Origin: an uncultured Sutterella sp.
GTDB taxonomy: Bacteria; Pseudomonadota; Gammaproteobacteria; Burkholderiales; Burkholderiaceae_F
Assembly (NCBI GenBank): GCA_900757865.1
Contig: CAAEPH010000049.1
Coordinates: forward strand, 37,244-101,243
DNA: 64,000 bases
Reading direction: 5' to 3'
Below are positions 26,649 through 35,020 of this stretch, in pieces. A program made the translations under genes and the position numbers. A model generated the notes under the pieces. That model ran no database searches. It was not told the DNA's origin and was given only the letters and a program-made list of their open reading frames with translations. The first letter of the stretch is position 1. Each line of letters begins with the position of its first letter.

Positions 26649-28271
26649 TTACTTCTTGCTCTTGACTTTTTCGTCAACGGCCTTGCGAAGCAAGTTAGCC
26701 GCATCAGTCGAAGCCTTCACGGACTTCGCCAAGCTACGCATAGCGAGTTCGTGGTTGTGGAAGTAAGCGCCGTTCACAGCCGTCCAGTATTCCCAGTTGA
26801 TGTGAGCGATGGAGTGGAGCTTGCGAGCTTCGTCAAGCGTCTTTTCATCCACACCGGCCACCTTAGCCATGTCGAAGGCGTCGAACATTTCGTTCATACG
26901 AGCTTCGGCTTCACGGACTTTACCGCGGAAGTGGTTCTTCATCGTGTCAATCGTCTTGACCATTTGCACTTCGGTCTTATCCTTGTGGCAGGTCAAGCAG
27001 GTTTCAGCGATGTAGTTCTTCGGCGATGTGGCCCAGTGCAAGGTGTAGGTCTTGCCGTTCTTATCCTTGACCTTCGGCATATGGCAGTTCTGGCATTCCA
27101 CACCAGCCTTGTCGTGCTTCGAGCCCAAGAACGTTTCCGTATCCGGGTGCTGCATCTTCACTAACAAAGCGCCAGTGCGCGGATGCTTGAAGTCACGGAA
27201 GCCGGTCTTTTCATACCAAGCTTCGAGCGTATCCGCATTCTTCCACGGGAAGTGGTTCGTGAGCTTGTTGTCAAAGCCGATCTTCTTGCCCGTCTTGGCG
27301 TCGATACCAGGGTTGCAGACGTACTCAACGTGGCACTGAGCGCACATCAAGCGAGAGTCGGAGCGACCAAGGAAAGCGACCTTACGGGTGTAACCGCGAA
27401 CGCCAACATCCTTGACGTCAAACGTCGTCTGGTTGCTCGCCAACGTCTTGTAAACGTTGTCAGCGTCATCCGTACGGGTCATGGCGTCGATCAAAGCGTC
27501 ACGCTGAACGCGTGGTTTGCCACTGTGAGGATCGTGGCAGAAGTTGCAGTTGATCGCGTGGTTAATCGTGCGAACGAGCTGAACCGGGTCAGAGGCACGG
27601 TTAAACTTAGCACCTTCAACCTTGTCGCCCAAATAAGCCCAGTCGAGCATCGCGTCAGTCGACTTACACGTCCAGCACACCGCGTTAGCCGCCGTGGCTG
27701 TACCCGGCAAGAAGACCTTCTGGCCATTGCTTTCGGGTTCAAGATCCTTCAACACGTCCCAAACCTTGTAGGACTTGCCATCAGGCAAGGACGAGTAGAG
27801 CCAACCGTCTTTGGGCTGGAAGCGACCACCGAAAGCACGATCCACCGCAAACTGGTCGATCACCATCATGGCGTGACCACGTGGTTCATCATGTTCTTTG
27901 GTAAAGCCGTGGAAACCCATCGCACGGTCAAAGAAAGGATTGGGAGCAGGACCCATGGCTTCGGTCTTCGAGAGACGAGCGGGCTTGCTGCTCATCGTGA
28001 AGAGCGACTTGTACTGTTCGGTGTGGCAAGCGCCGCAGTTGGCCGGGTCCATATTGGTGGCCGGACGGGCTTTCACATTCTTCAAATGTTCTTCGGTGCC
28101 CGTATGGCAGGAAGCGCAATCGACCTTAGCGTGCACAGCACCAGCGTGATCCTTGGCAACATCAGCGTGGCACATACCGCACTGTTCACCAGCCGCAAAA
28201 GCAGAAGCACTCATCGACAACCCAAACAGGGCAGCCACGAGAGCCAATGGCTTCATGGTAAGTTTTGTCAT
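26649..28271 (-). CDS. Octahaem cytochrome c nitrite reductase (TvNiR/ONR-like)
   Basis: Periplasmic enzyme reducing nitrite to ammonium. 540 residues, signal peptide to about 27. Eight haem motifs: CGMCH 31-35, CASCH 52-56, CGACH 79-83, CWTCK 199-203, CNFCH 242-246, CAQCH 310-314, CQNCH 393-397, CLTCH 425-429. CWTCK has the lysine that ligates the catalytic haem in NrfA. The fourth to eighth motifs match pentahaem NrfA, with three extra haems in front, as in Thioalkalivibrio NiR. HVEYVC gives Tyr318 and Cys320 in the Y-x-C spacing of the Tyr-Cys crosslink of TvNiR. The expected catalytic histidine is in KMQHPDTE. No NrfH gene is nearby. AAGGAG precedes the ATG. Confidence 0.9.
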   Translation of the reverse strand: MTKLTMKPLALVAALFGLSMSASAFAAGEQCGMCHADVAKDHAGAVHAKVDCASCHTGTEEHLKNVKARPATNMDPANCGACHTEQYKSLFTMSSKPARLSKTEAMGPAPNPFFDRAMGFHGFTKEHDEPRGHAMMVIDQFAVDRAFGGRFQPKDGWLYSSLPDGKSYKVWDVLKDLEPESNGQKVFLPGTATAANAVCWTCKSTDAMLDWAYLGDKVEGAKFNRASDPVQLVRTINHAINCNFCHDPHSGKPRVQRDALIDAMTRTDDADNVYKTLASNQTTFDVKDVGVRGYTRKVAFLGRSDSRLMCAQCHVEYVCNPGIDAKTGKKIGFDNKLTNHFPWKNADTLEAWYEKTGFRDFKHPRTGALLVKMQHPDTETFLGSKHDKAGVECQNCHMPKVKDKNGKTYTLHWATSPKNYIAETCLTCHKDKTEVQMVKTIDTMKNHFRGKVREAEARMNEMFDAFDMAKVAGVDEKTLDEARKLHSIAHINWEYWTAVNGAYFHNHELAMRSLAKSVKASTDAANLLRKAVDEKVKSKK

Positions 28272-28441
28272 TATTGAATCTCCTTGGGGTTACGATAAGG
28301 AGGGAGAAGCGATACCTTCGTGAGTCAGGACGCAAAGCCCATTGACCATCCGCTTGGGCAGACAGCATCGCCAATTCTTATCGCGAGCTTAAGTTTAATC
28401 GAGACTTACGGTTTTCTTAAATACACCGAGTAGGGGGCATC

Positions 28442-28454
28442 GGGAAAACCCTAG
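28442..28454. promoter_or_regulatory. GGGAAAACCCTAG motif upstream of nitrite reductase
   Basis: TCGGG-AAAA-CCCTA, a four-fifths match to the dyad TAGGG-N4-CCCTA. It lies 171 bp upstream of the reductase start, just downstream of promoter-like sequence. Confidence 0.4.
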
Positions 28455-28629
28455 ATAAGAATATAGATTACTTAAATATCAATTGGTTACCGTATAATCT
28501 AATTCCTTCGAACTAGTTCCCTAGGGATGGATGTTAATCTCTCCACTTTGGGAGAGGTAGTCATAAAGTTGCCTTTCCTTGGCTACTTTATATAACGCCA
28601 TAGGAATGGCTTATATAGGCAATAGTAGA

Positions 28630-28670
28630 GAAAATTTAGCCTTCCTTTCACCCAAGCAAAAGGAAGGCTA
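28630..28670 (-). terminator. Terminator after the AGCS symporter gene
   Basis: Perfect 12-bp stem TAGCCTTCCTTT with AAAGGAAGGCTA, 10-nt loop; on the minus strand it is followed by AAATTTTC. 42 bp after the symporter stop. Confidence 0.7.
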
Positions 28671-28711
28671 CAAGTCGAGCTACGCTGCACAAAGCGTAGC
28701 ATAGGTTTCGA

Positions 28712-30139
28712 TTACTGCTCTAACTCTTCGTCTTTATGACGTGGCCAGCACATTACACCGGTTTGGCTCGGCAAAACCTTCGGATCAAATTCGGGGTTGA
28801 CGATACCGGCTTTTTTCTGTTTGAAGTAATCGTCCAACGCCGCGAAGGCGAATTTACCTAAAAGCGCAATGGCGACCAAATTGAGCATGGCCATCAGCGC
28901 CATGAAGAGGTCAGCCAAATTCCACACAAAGTCAAGCGCGGAGATCGAACCGATGAACACCATGGCGACCACACCCGTGCGGAAGATCTGAAGCGCAATA
29001 CGCTTACGGCTGATGAAGTCCATGTTGATTTCGCCATAGAAGTAGTTACCCACAATGGAACTAAAGGCGAAAAAGAGCACCACGATCGTCATCATGTAGT
29101 TGGTCCAACCACCCAACTGACCCGTGAGCGTCAACTGAATCAATTCAATACCGGTCTTGCCCGACGTGGACCACTCTGGCGTGAGCAACACCAACATGGC
29201 CGAGGCCGTGCACACCAAGAGCGTGTCAAAGTACACACCCAACGCCTGCACCAGCCCCTGCTTCACAGGGTGGGTCGCGTCAGCCGTAGCGGCGGCATTT
29301 GGCACCGCACCCATACCGGCTTCGTTCGAGAAAAGACCGCGCTTGATACCAGTCATCATGGCCATGCCAATGCCGGCCCCCATCACGGCATCAATACCGA
29401 AGGCGTTCTTCACAATGGTGAGCAACACTTCAGGCACCATCGTGATATTCATGATCGTGACGATGATGGCCACAATGAGGTAGGCACCCGCCATAAAGGG
29501 CACCATGTAGCCCACGACCTTAGCCACACGAATCAAACCGCCAAAAATCACGATCCCCGAAACGAGCGCCAATCCAATGGCCGAGTAGATCGGCTCCACA
29601 CCAAACGTCGCTTTAATGGAAAGCGTAATCGTGTTGGCCTGAACGGAGTTGAAAATCAACCCGTAGGTCACCGAAATGAGCACCGCAAAGAGCCAAGCAA
29701 AAAAGGGCGACTTGAGCACGTTACCGATGTAGTACGCTGGCCCCCCTAAGAAGCCGCCACCCGCGCGAGGTACTTTGTAGATCTGCGCGAGCGTGGACTC
29801 CACAAACCCCGTGGCCGCGCCAATCGTGGCAATCACCCACATCCAGAAGACGGCGCCAGGGCCGCCCGTGACGACAGCCAACGCAATACCGGCGATGTTA
29901 CCCACGCCAACACGCGACGCGGTGGACACACAGAACGCTTGGAACGTTGAAATATGCCCGTGACGAGGCTTTGCCGTTGCCCCTTCCGTGACGAGACGGA
30001 ACATCTCCCCGATGTGCACGATTTGCACAAAACGCGTGCGAATCGTAAACCAAAGTCCTAACCCAATGAGCATTGCGATCAAAACATATGACCACAAATA
30101 GCCGTTAATAACGGACACAATGTCGTTTAACCAAGTCAC
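28712..30139 (-). CDS. AGCS family sodium:alanine/glycine symporter
   Basis: 475-residue inner-membrane importer with about ten to eleven membrane segments. The family signature appears as FQAFCVSTASRVGVGNIAGI, GPGAVFWMWV and GLFSNEAGMGAVPNAAATAD. Known members bring in alanine, glycine or related amino acids with sodium. The best start is a GTG at 30137-30139 with AGGAAA upstream; no in-frame ATG fits. The leader upstream is structured (see 30178-30229) but does not match the glycine riboswitch often seen before such genes. Confidence 0.92.
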   Translation of the reverse strand: MTWLNDIVSVINGYLWSYVLIAMLIGLGLWFTIRTRFVQIVHIGEMFRLVTEGATAKPRHGHISTFQAFCVSTASRVGVGNIAGIALAVVTGGPGAVFWMWVIATIGAATGFVESTLAQIYKVPRAGGGFLGGPAYYIGNVLKSPFFAWLFAVLISVTYGLIFNSVQANTITLSIKATFGVEPIYSAIGLALVSGIVIFGGLIRVAKVVGYMVPFMAGAYLIVAIIVTIMNITMVPEVLLTIVKNAFGIDAVMGAGIGMAMMTGIKRGLFSNEAGMGAVPNAAATADATHPVKQGLVQALGVYFDTLLVCTASAMLVLLTPEWSTSGKTGIELIQLTLTGQLGGWTNYMMTIVVLFFAFSSIVGNYFYGEINMDFISRKRIALQIFRTGVVAMVFIGSISALDFVWNLADLFMALMAMLNLVAIALLGKFAFAALDDYFKQKKAGIVNPEFDPKVLPSQTGVMCWPRHKDEELEQ

Positions 30140-30675
30140 AATGTAGTTTTCCTATAGGCAGTTGTAGAAAGCGGAGACGGCGGAAAAGAGTCCTCTGGCT
30201 CACGGGAGCCCTGCTGGGGAATGACGCCGCTACTCGCACGAAGCGCAAGCACTGTGGTGGTGATGATGAGGCTCTTTTTATGTAAGACAACGTTTGAGCT
30301 CTTCGGACACGAGAAGCATCCGATTGCTACGATGTTGGGGTCGCGTTGTGTGTTTTGTCCTTATTCTGAGTGCTCACACTCAGAACGCCATCAAGCCGTT
30401 AACACAGAGACTTCGCTTCAATCGTCTTTGCTAGCAGTTACATATTTTAACGACTCACTTCCAGGATCGCAAAAAACGCATCGTTTTCCTGATGAAGATT
30501 GCCTCAACTACGCTATTTTTCCTAAGCGCGAACCCGAGGAGACAAAGTGAGCTCAGCATTTAAACGCCTGTGTTTAGCTTGGCTTAAGCCTTCGATTATG
30601 CGAGCAAATGCTAATGGAAAAAATCCTCGCCCCCATAGATAATTAGAAGTACTTTTCCTCATAAGGACCATCAAG
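30140..30675. other. Divergent intergenic region, symporter and Sel1 gene
   Basis: No convincing gene; a 109-codon plus-strand frame here has no family resemblance or ribosome site. The symporter side folds: on the minus strand CGGCG (30225-30229) and CGCCG (30178-30182) could enclose an inner hairpin GGCTC-N4-GAGCC (30197-30210). Confidence 0.45.
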
Positions 30676-31371
30676 ATGACCCTCAAAACTATTCTCGCCC
30701 CCTTGTGTGCCAGCGCGCTCGCGCTCGGTGTGAGCACGGCGGCGTTCGCCTACCCTGCCCCCGCCAAAACCAACGAAACGGCCGTCGCCGCAACCCAATC
30801 GGTTGATGGTCAGCGCGACCTCTGTGCGCAACACTGGAATGCCAAAATGGGCGATGCGGCTCTCAACTGGTGCACCAAAGCGGCCGAACAAGGTGACGCC
30901 TTCTCGCAGTCAGCCTTGGCTCACATTTATGCCGACGAATCCATGGGGCACTTGAATCTTGAAAAAGCGTTCGAATGGAGTCGCAAAGCGGCTCAACAAG
31001 GTAACAGGGATGGTCAATGGATGCTCGGCCAGTTCTACTACTTTGGCCAAGGAATTGGCAAAGACTTGAATGAAGCTAGAAAGTGGTTAGAAAAGGCCGC
31101 CGCTCAAGGTGAAAAAGACGCACAACTGCTCTTAGGCGCCATGTACACCAACGGTGAAGGTGGCAAGCAAGACTATAAAGCAGCGCTTGACTGGTTTACC
31201 AAAGCCGCGAACCAAGGCGAAGCCATGGCCATGGCCAACGTTGGTGGCTTCTACCTTCATGGTATGGGGGTCTCGCCCGACATGAAAAAAGCGCGGGAAT
31301 GGTTCGATAAAGCGTGTAAAGCAGGACTCAAAGACGTCTGCCACACCAGTGGCCACCCTGCCATTAAGTGA
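30676..31371 (+). CDS. Secreted Sel1-repeat protein
   Basis: 231 residues. Signal peptide to about 26 (AAFA), then four or five Sel1-like TPR repeats (AFEWSRKAAQQGNRDGQWML, ARKWLEKAAAQGEKDAQLLL, ALDWFTKAANQGEAMAMANV). Such repeats bind proteins or peptidoglycan-linked partners. A cysteine pair near 49 and 66 may form a disulfide. AAGGA precedes the ATG. Stands alone, followed by a terminator. Confidence 0.85.
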   Translation: MTLKTILAPLCASALALGVSTAAFAYPAPAKTNETAVAATQSVDGQRDLCAQHWNAKMGDAALNWCTKAAEQGDAFSQSALAHIYADESMGHLNLEKAFEWSRKAAQQGNRDGQWMLGQFYYFGQGIGKDLNEARKWLEKAAAQGEKDAQLLLGAMYTNGEGGKQDYKAALDWFTKAANQGEAMAMANVGGFYLHGMGVSPDMKKAREWFDKACKAGLKDVCHTSGHPAIK

Positions 31372-31414
31372 AAAACCACTTCACCTTAGGCACGTCGCTT
31401 AAGGCTTAACAGAT

Positions 31415-31458
31415 AGGACAGGAAAAGCATTAGACGCTCACCTGTCCTTTTCGTTTTT
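31415..31458 (+). terminator. Terminator after the Sel1 gene
   Basis: 8-bp stem AGGACAGG with CCTGTCCT, 18-nt loop, then TTTTCGTTTTT. About 43 bp after the stop; it also lies just beyond the convergent rnfH end. Confidence 0.75.
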
Positions 31459-31466
31459 GAGGCATT

Positions 31467-31790
31467 TTAACCTTCGGACGTATCGAGCTCCACGTGGCGA
31501 CGTCCACCGTGCCGCCCAGCCGTGATGATACGAATATCACCCTGCGCTCGAGCGCGCTCACGGCGCACCAACTTGGGATCACAGACAAGCGCTCGCGCCA
31601 CCTCAATTCGGTCACCCTCTTCGAGCACTGTCACAAGCGTCGTTTTACGCCCGTAGATGGCCACGGCGTCCCCGTCGCCGAGCGTGACCTGAGTGGCCGT
31701 GAGTGCATCGGCCACCGTCGCCCCCGTGGCAAGTTCAATAGCGTATTCATGGATCGACTCGGACCCAATATTGACAACGGTGATCTGCAC
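31467..31790 (-). CDS. rnfH: RnfH family ubiquitin-fold protein
   Basis: About 107 residues from a GTG at 31788-31790, which has AAGGAG 6 bp upstream; the ATG at 31817 lies before that site. The family core is clear: GDAVAIYGRKTTL, LEEGDRIEVARALVCDPK and VRRERARA. RnfH is a small beta-grasp protein of unclear role, usually encoded beside ratA and smpB. Here it is divergent from smpB and no ratA is present. Confidence 0.85.
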   Translation of the reverse strand: MQITVVNIGSESIHEYAIELATGATVADALTATQVTLGDGDAVAIYGRKTTLVTVLEEGDRIEVARALVCDPKLVRRERARAQGDIRIITAGRHGGRRHVELDTSEG

Positions 31791-32026
31791 CACTGACTCC
31801 TTTTCTCTTTCACGCACCTCGCTCGCGGTCTCGCCGTCGTGGTGCCAAAGCCTTTATAATAGACAAATTCGTGAGTATCTGCTCAAAGCTCATGCCGATC
31901 TGCCCCCCTTCGCGGTGTCGCGCTCGGACCGACTTTTGAGCCCTACTCCCAACAATCTTTTCGCTCTTTTTGCCCCAACCTCAAGAGCCTATATTTTTCA
32001 TTTTTAAACACAGAACACTACGCAAA

Positions 32027-32494
32027 ATGGCCGTCATTCAAAACCGTCGTGCCACGCACGACTACATTATTGAAGAGCGTTACGAAGCCGGCATTGCTTT
32101 ACAGGGCTGGGAAGTCAAAAGCGTGCGCGCCTCTCGCGCTCAAATTACTCAAGCGCATATCTACATTCGTGATGGCGAAGTGTATTTAGGCAATGCTCAC
32201 CTCAATCCTGCGGATCAGGTTTGCACGCATGAAACGCTCTACACGAATCGCACGCGCAAATTGCTACTGCACCGTCGCGAAATCAACAAACTCATTGGTA
32301 AAGTTGAACGCGCGGGTTACACGCTCATTCCGCTCGACTTGCATTTCTCGCGTGGTCGCGTCAAGGTCTCGATGGCGCTTGCTCGAGGCAAACGCGAATA
32401 TGAAAAACGCGCCGATGAAAGCAAAAAAGAATGGAAGCGTCAGCAAGAGCGCATCATGAAAAAGGACGCCAAAGGTCGTCATCATCTCGACTAA
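32027..32494 (+). CDS. smpB: SsrA (tmRNA)-binding protein SmpB
   Basis: 155 residues, the standard length. Carries tmRNA to stalled ribosomes in trans-translation. Conserved blocks: NRRATHDYIIEERYEAGIAL, GWEVKSVRASRAQ, LLLHRREINKLIGKV, and a basic C-terminal tail (KKEWKRQQERIMKKDAKGRH) that enters the decoding centre. Start at ATG 32027; the frame extends upstream without supporting signals. I do not see an ssrA gene in the window. Confidence 0.95.
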   Translation: MAVIQNRRATHDYIIEERYEAGIALQGWEVKSVRASRAQITQAHIYIRDGEVYLGNAHLNPADQVCTHETLYTNRTRKLLLHRREINKLIGKVERAGYTLIPLDLHFSRGRVKVSMALARGKREYEKRADESKKEWKRQQERIMKKDAKGRHHLD

Positions 32495-32531
32495 AGCGTC
32501 TGAGTGTGGCGCACTCTGCACACACCAACGC

Positions 32532-32582
32532 AAAAAAGCGTTGTTCTCCAGTCACTCATGTGGCTTAAGACAACGCTTTTTT
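32532..32582. terminator. Bidirectional terminator between smpB and the PiT gene
   Basis: Perfect 13-bp stem AAAAAAGCGTTGT with ACAACGCTTTTTT, 25-nt loop. A U-tract forms on both strands and both flanking genes converge on it. Confidence 0.85.
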
Positions 32583-32600
32583 GCTAAAGGTTACTCGGCT

Positions 32601-34859
32601 TTAACGCTCCGAGGGACGCAGCGGTTCAAAGGGCTCCTCAAAATTAGGTTGCCGGATCGCTGGGTTGATGCCGTTTTCCAGCTCGCGCTGGAGCACTTTC
32701 ACCATGAGGTAGCGGTTAATCACCTCGCGACTAAAGAGGATGTAGCCCAAGTAGAGCTCACTCTTACGCAACGAGACCTGCTCGTCGCCAATGTTGGTCA
32801 TGAACTGGCGCTGTCCCTCTTCCAAAAACCGCAATACACGGCGGCATTCGTGCGAGGTGAATTTGTGTTGCAGGCCATCCAACTCCGACGCCAGTCGAGC
32901 CGTGTAGTCGTGCATGTGCCCGGTAAAGGGTGAATGGCAATTGGCTACATAGTTCTCCGTGACCCCCATTTGGTCACGCAGCGAATGGCTCACCTCTTTC
33001 ATGCTCGTAAACGCACGATAGTAGAAGTTGCGAGCATCGCGGTCCGCCTTGGTCCCGTGCTCACCTTCGGTAGCCATGGTGTAGTAAACACCACGCGCGG
33101 TAGCGGTCTCGTCGTAGAGCGCCCCCGCTTGACTCTTTAGGGCTTTAAGACGCTGTTCGTCCTCGTCCAAGAAGGCGCGAAGACCAGAGGATAAAATCGT
33201 GAGCGTCGCTTTCAAATTGTGGTCAATGGAGGTGTTGAGCAAATCGCGCACGCTTTGCTTATCGCCCTTGGCGACCATCATCAACTCGGTCTTCTCTTCG
33301 CCTTTTTCTTTGGCGAAGAAGTTGGTCTTCACCACGAAGACAAGGGCAACCACCATCATCAACACGATGAAATATTCGCCCAACGAAATAAAGAGACTGC
33401 AGAAAATGGCACACGCGGTAAAGGCGGTGAACGCCGTCACGAACCAACCGCTAATCACGGTCAAGACGCCCGAGATGCGGTACACCGCACTTTCTCGATC
33501 CCACGCTCCGTCCGCAAGCGACGAGCCCATCGCGACCATGAACGTCACGTACGTCGTCGAGAGTGGCAACTTTAAGCTCGTGGCCGAGGCGATCAACGCG
33601 GCCGCTAAAACCAAATTCACACTGGCGCGAATGGCGTCAAAGGGCAGTGGTTGTTCATCGGGCTTCAAGCGACGAGGCTCAAAGCGTTTGCCCAACTGCG
33701 CAAACACCCCTTCAGGAATCAGCTGATGCAAAAAGTCATTGGCACGAATCGCGGTGCGAACACAAATGCGCGCCGGAAGCGACGAACCAAACTGTTCTTT
33801 ACCACCTCGCGTCGCCGACGCTAGACTAATCGAAGTGCGAATCACGCGGTGGGCTTTCTTTGAAAACCAAAGCGTAAAGACCATCACCACGCCCGAGGCG
33901 ACCAAGTAAAAGGTGGGGGTCGTGGTGTTGGCACGCAAGCCTTCCATCGTAAAGCTCATGGGATCGGCACCGGGCGCAGCGCTAAAAATCTGATACGACT
34001 CTAACGCAGCCAACGGCACACCCACGAAATTCACCAAGTCATTGCCCGCAAAAGCGAACGCCAGGGCAAAAGTGCCCGCCAAAATAATTAAAGGGAAAAT
34101 GTTGAGGCGGAAAATCAAAATGAGGGCTTGGAAAAAGACCGTAGTGCCAATAAAGAACCACTGGAGCAGATCTCCCGAGTGCGCCTGTACCCAAGCCAAA
34201 CCTTCGGGCGTCATGAAGGAAGAGCCTTTGAGTCCTTTGAGCACCAAAAAGTAGAAGATGGCGGTGAGCGACACACCAGCAAAGAGCCCGCCTAACCAGC
34301 GATAGTAACGCTCGTAGTGGAAGGTAAAGATGAGACGCAACAGGTACTGCACCAGTAGCCCGACAATAAAGGCCACCACCACCGACGTGAGAATGGCCAT
34401 GATCATCGCCAGGGCTTTACCCGAATTGATATACAGACCTAAATCGGTAAACGGGGCTCCCGTAGACCAAACCTTGTAACAGGCCATCGCCGTGGCGCCG
34501 CCAAGCAATTCAAAAACGATGGAAACCGTAGTGGAGGTCGGGAGACCGAGGGAGTTGAAGGTATTGAGGAGGAGGACGTCCGTGACCATCACGGCCGTAA
34601 ATACGATGATAACTTCTTTGAACGTGAAGTATTCGGGTCGAAGCACGCCACTTTTGGCCACTTCCATCATGCCCGAAGAAAAGGTTGTGCCTAACAGGAC
34701 GGCCACACTGGCCACGGTCATGATGATCCAAAATGGCGCAGCACGACTGCCCACGGCTGAATTGAGGAAGTTGACTGCGTCATTGCTCACCCCCACAAAG
34801 AGATCAATGATCGCAAGCGCAGCCAAAAGCCCTAACACAACGAAAATAAAAACATCCAT
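32601..34859 (-). CDS. Large PiT-family inorganic phosphate transporter with PhoU-like tail
   Basis: 752 residues from ATG 34857-34859 (MDVFIFVVLG); an upstream GTG at 34922 adds 21 residues that do not look like a membrane start. The N-terminal two-thirds hold about 11 membrane segments with the duplicated PiT signature: GVSNDAVNFLNSAVGSRAAP in the first half, and AFAGNDLVNFVGVPLAALES in the second. The last 220 residues are helical and soluble (about 530-752), as in PhoU/DUF47-type regulatory domains. Imports phosphate with H+ or a metal cation. The fused tail suggests built-in regulation. Confidence 0.85.
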   Translation of the reverse strand: MDVFIFVVLGLLAALAIIDLFVGVSNDAVNFLNSAVGSRAAPFWIIMTVASVAVLLGTTFSSGMMEVAKSGVLRPEYFTFKEVIIVFTAVMVTDVLLLNTFNSLGLPTSTTVSIVFELLGGATAMACYKVWSTGAPFTDLGLYINSGKALAMIMAILTSVVVAFIVGLLVQYLLRLIFTFHYERYYRWLGGLFAGVSLTAIFYFLVLKGLKGSSFMTPEGLAWVQAHSGDLLQWFFIGTTVFFQALILIFRLNIFPLIILAGTFALAFAFAGNDLVNFVGVPLAALESYQIFSAAPGADPMSFTMEGLRANTTTPTFYLVASGVVMVFTLWFSKKAHRVIRTSISLASATRGGKEQFGSSLPARICVRTAIRANDFLHQLIPEGVFAQLGKRFEPRRLKPDEQPLPFDAIRASVNLVLAAALIASATSLKLPLSTTYVTFMVAMGSSLADGAWDRESAVYRISGVLTVISGWFVTAFTAFTACAIFCSLFISLGEYFIVLMMVVALVFVVKTNFFAKEKGEEKTELMMVAKGDKQSVRDLLNTSIDHNLKATLTILSSGLRAFLDEDEQRLKALKSQAGALYDETATARGVYYTMATEGEHGTKADRDARNFYYRAFTSMKEVSHSLRDQMGVTENYVANCHSPFTGHMHDYTARLASELDGLQHKFTSHECRRVLRFLEEGQRQFMTNIGDEQVSLRKSELYLGYILFSREVINRYLMVKVLQRELENGINPAIRQPNFEEPFEPLRPSER

Positions 34860-35020
34860 AGCGTTTGGCAAGAATCTCAAAGAGAGCCCACGACACCTTA
34901 ACTCAACGGACACTCTTTGCACGATTCACAGTAGGTAGATTGTCGTAACGCGCTCATTGTATCAGCTGAATCGATGTCTACCCTACCGCTTTTATGGCGT
35001 TTTTTTTGCTCTCTTCGCGA

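Larger units (their letters stand above)
28272..28711. other. Leader and promoter region of the nitrite reductase gene
   Basis: No gene. Contains, reading toward the reductase on the minus strand, a terminator for the symporter gene (28630-28670), AT-rich promoter-like sequence at about 28455-28500 (TTGATA with TATATT or CTTATC about 17 bp on) and a GGGAAAACCCTAG motif (28442-28454). No full FNR site TTGAT-N4-ATCAA is seen. Confidence 0.5.

Noticed and set aside
27183..28277. 364-codon plus-strand frame antisense to the nitrite reductase
   Set aside because: It mirrors the codon pattern of the haem protein, has no recognisable domain, and the reductase frame is certain.
30140..30300. Glycine riboswitch before the AGCS symporter
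   Set aside because: The conserved glycine-aptamer segments are not present on either strand; only generic hairpins are seen.
30221..30550. 109-codon plus-strand frame before the Sel1 gene
   Set aside because: Low-information protein, no ribosome site, and overlaps the likely symporter promoter.
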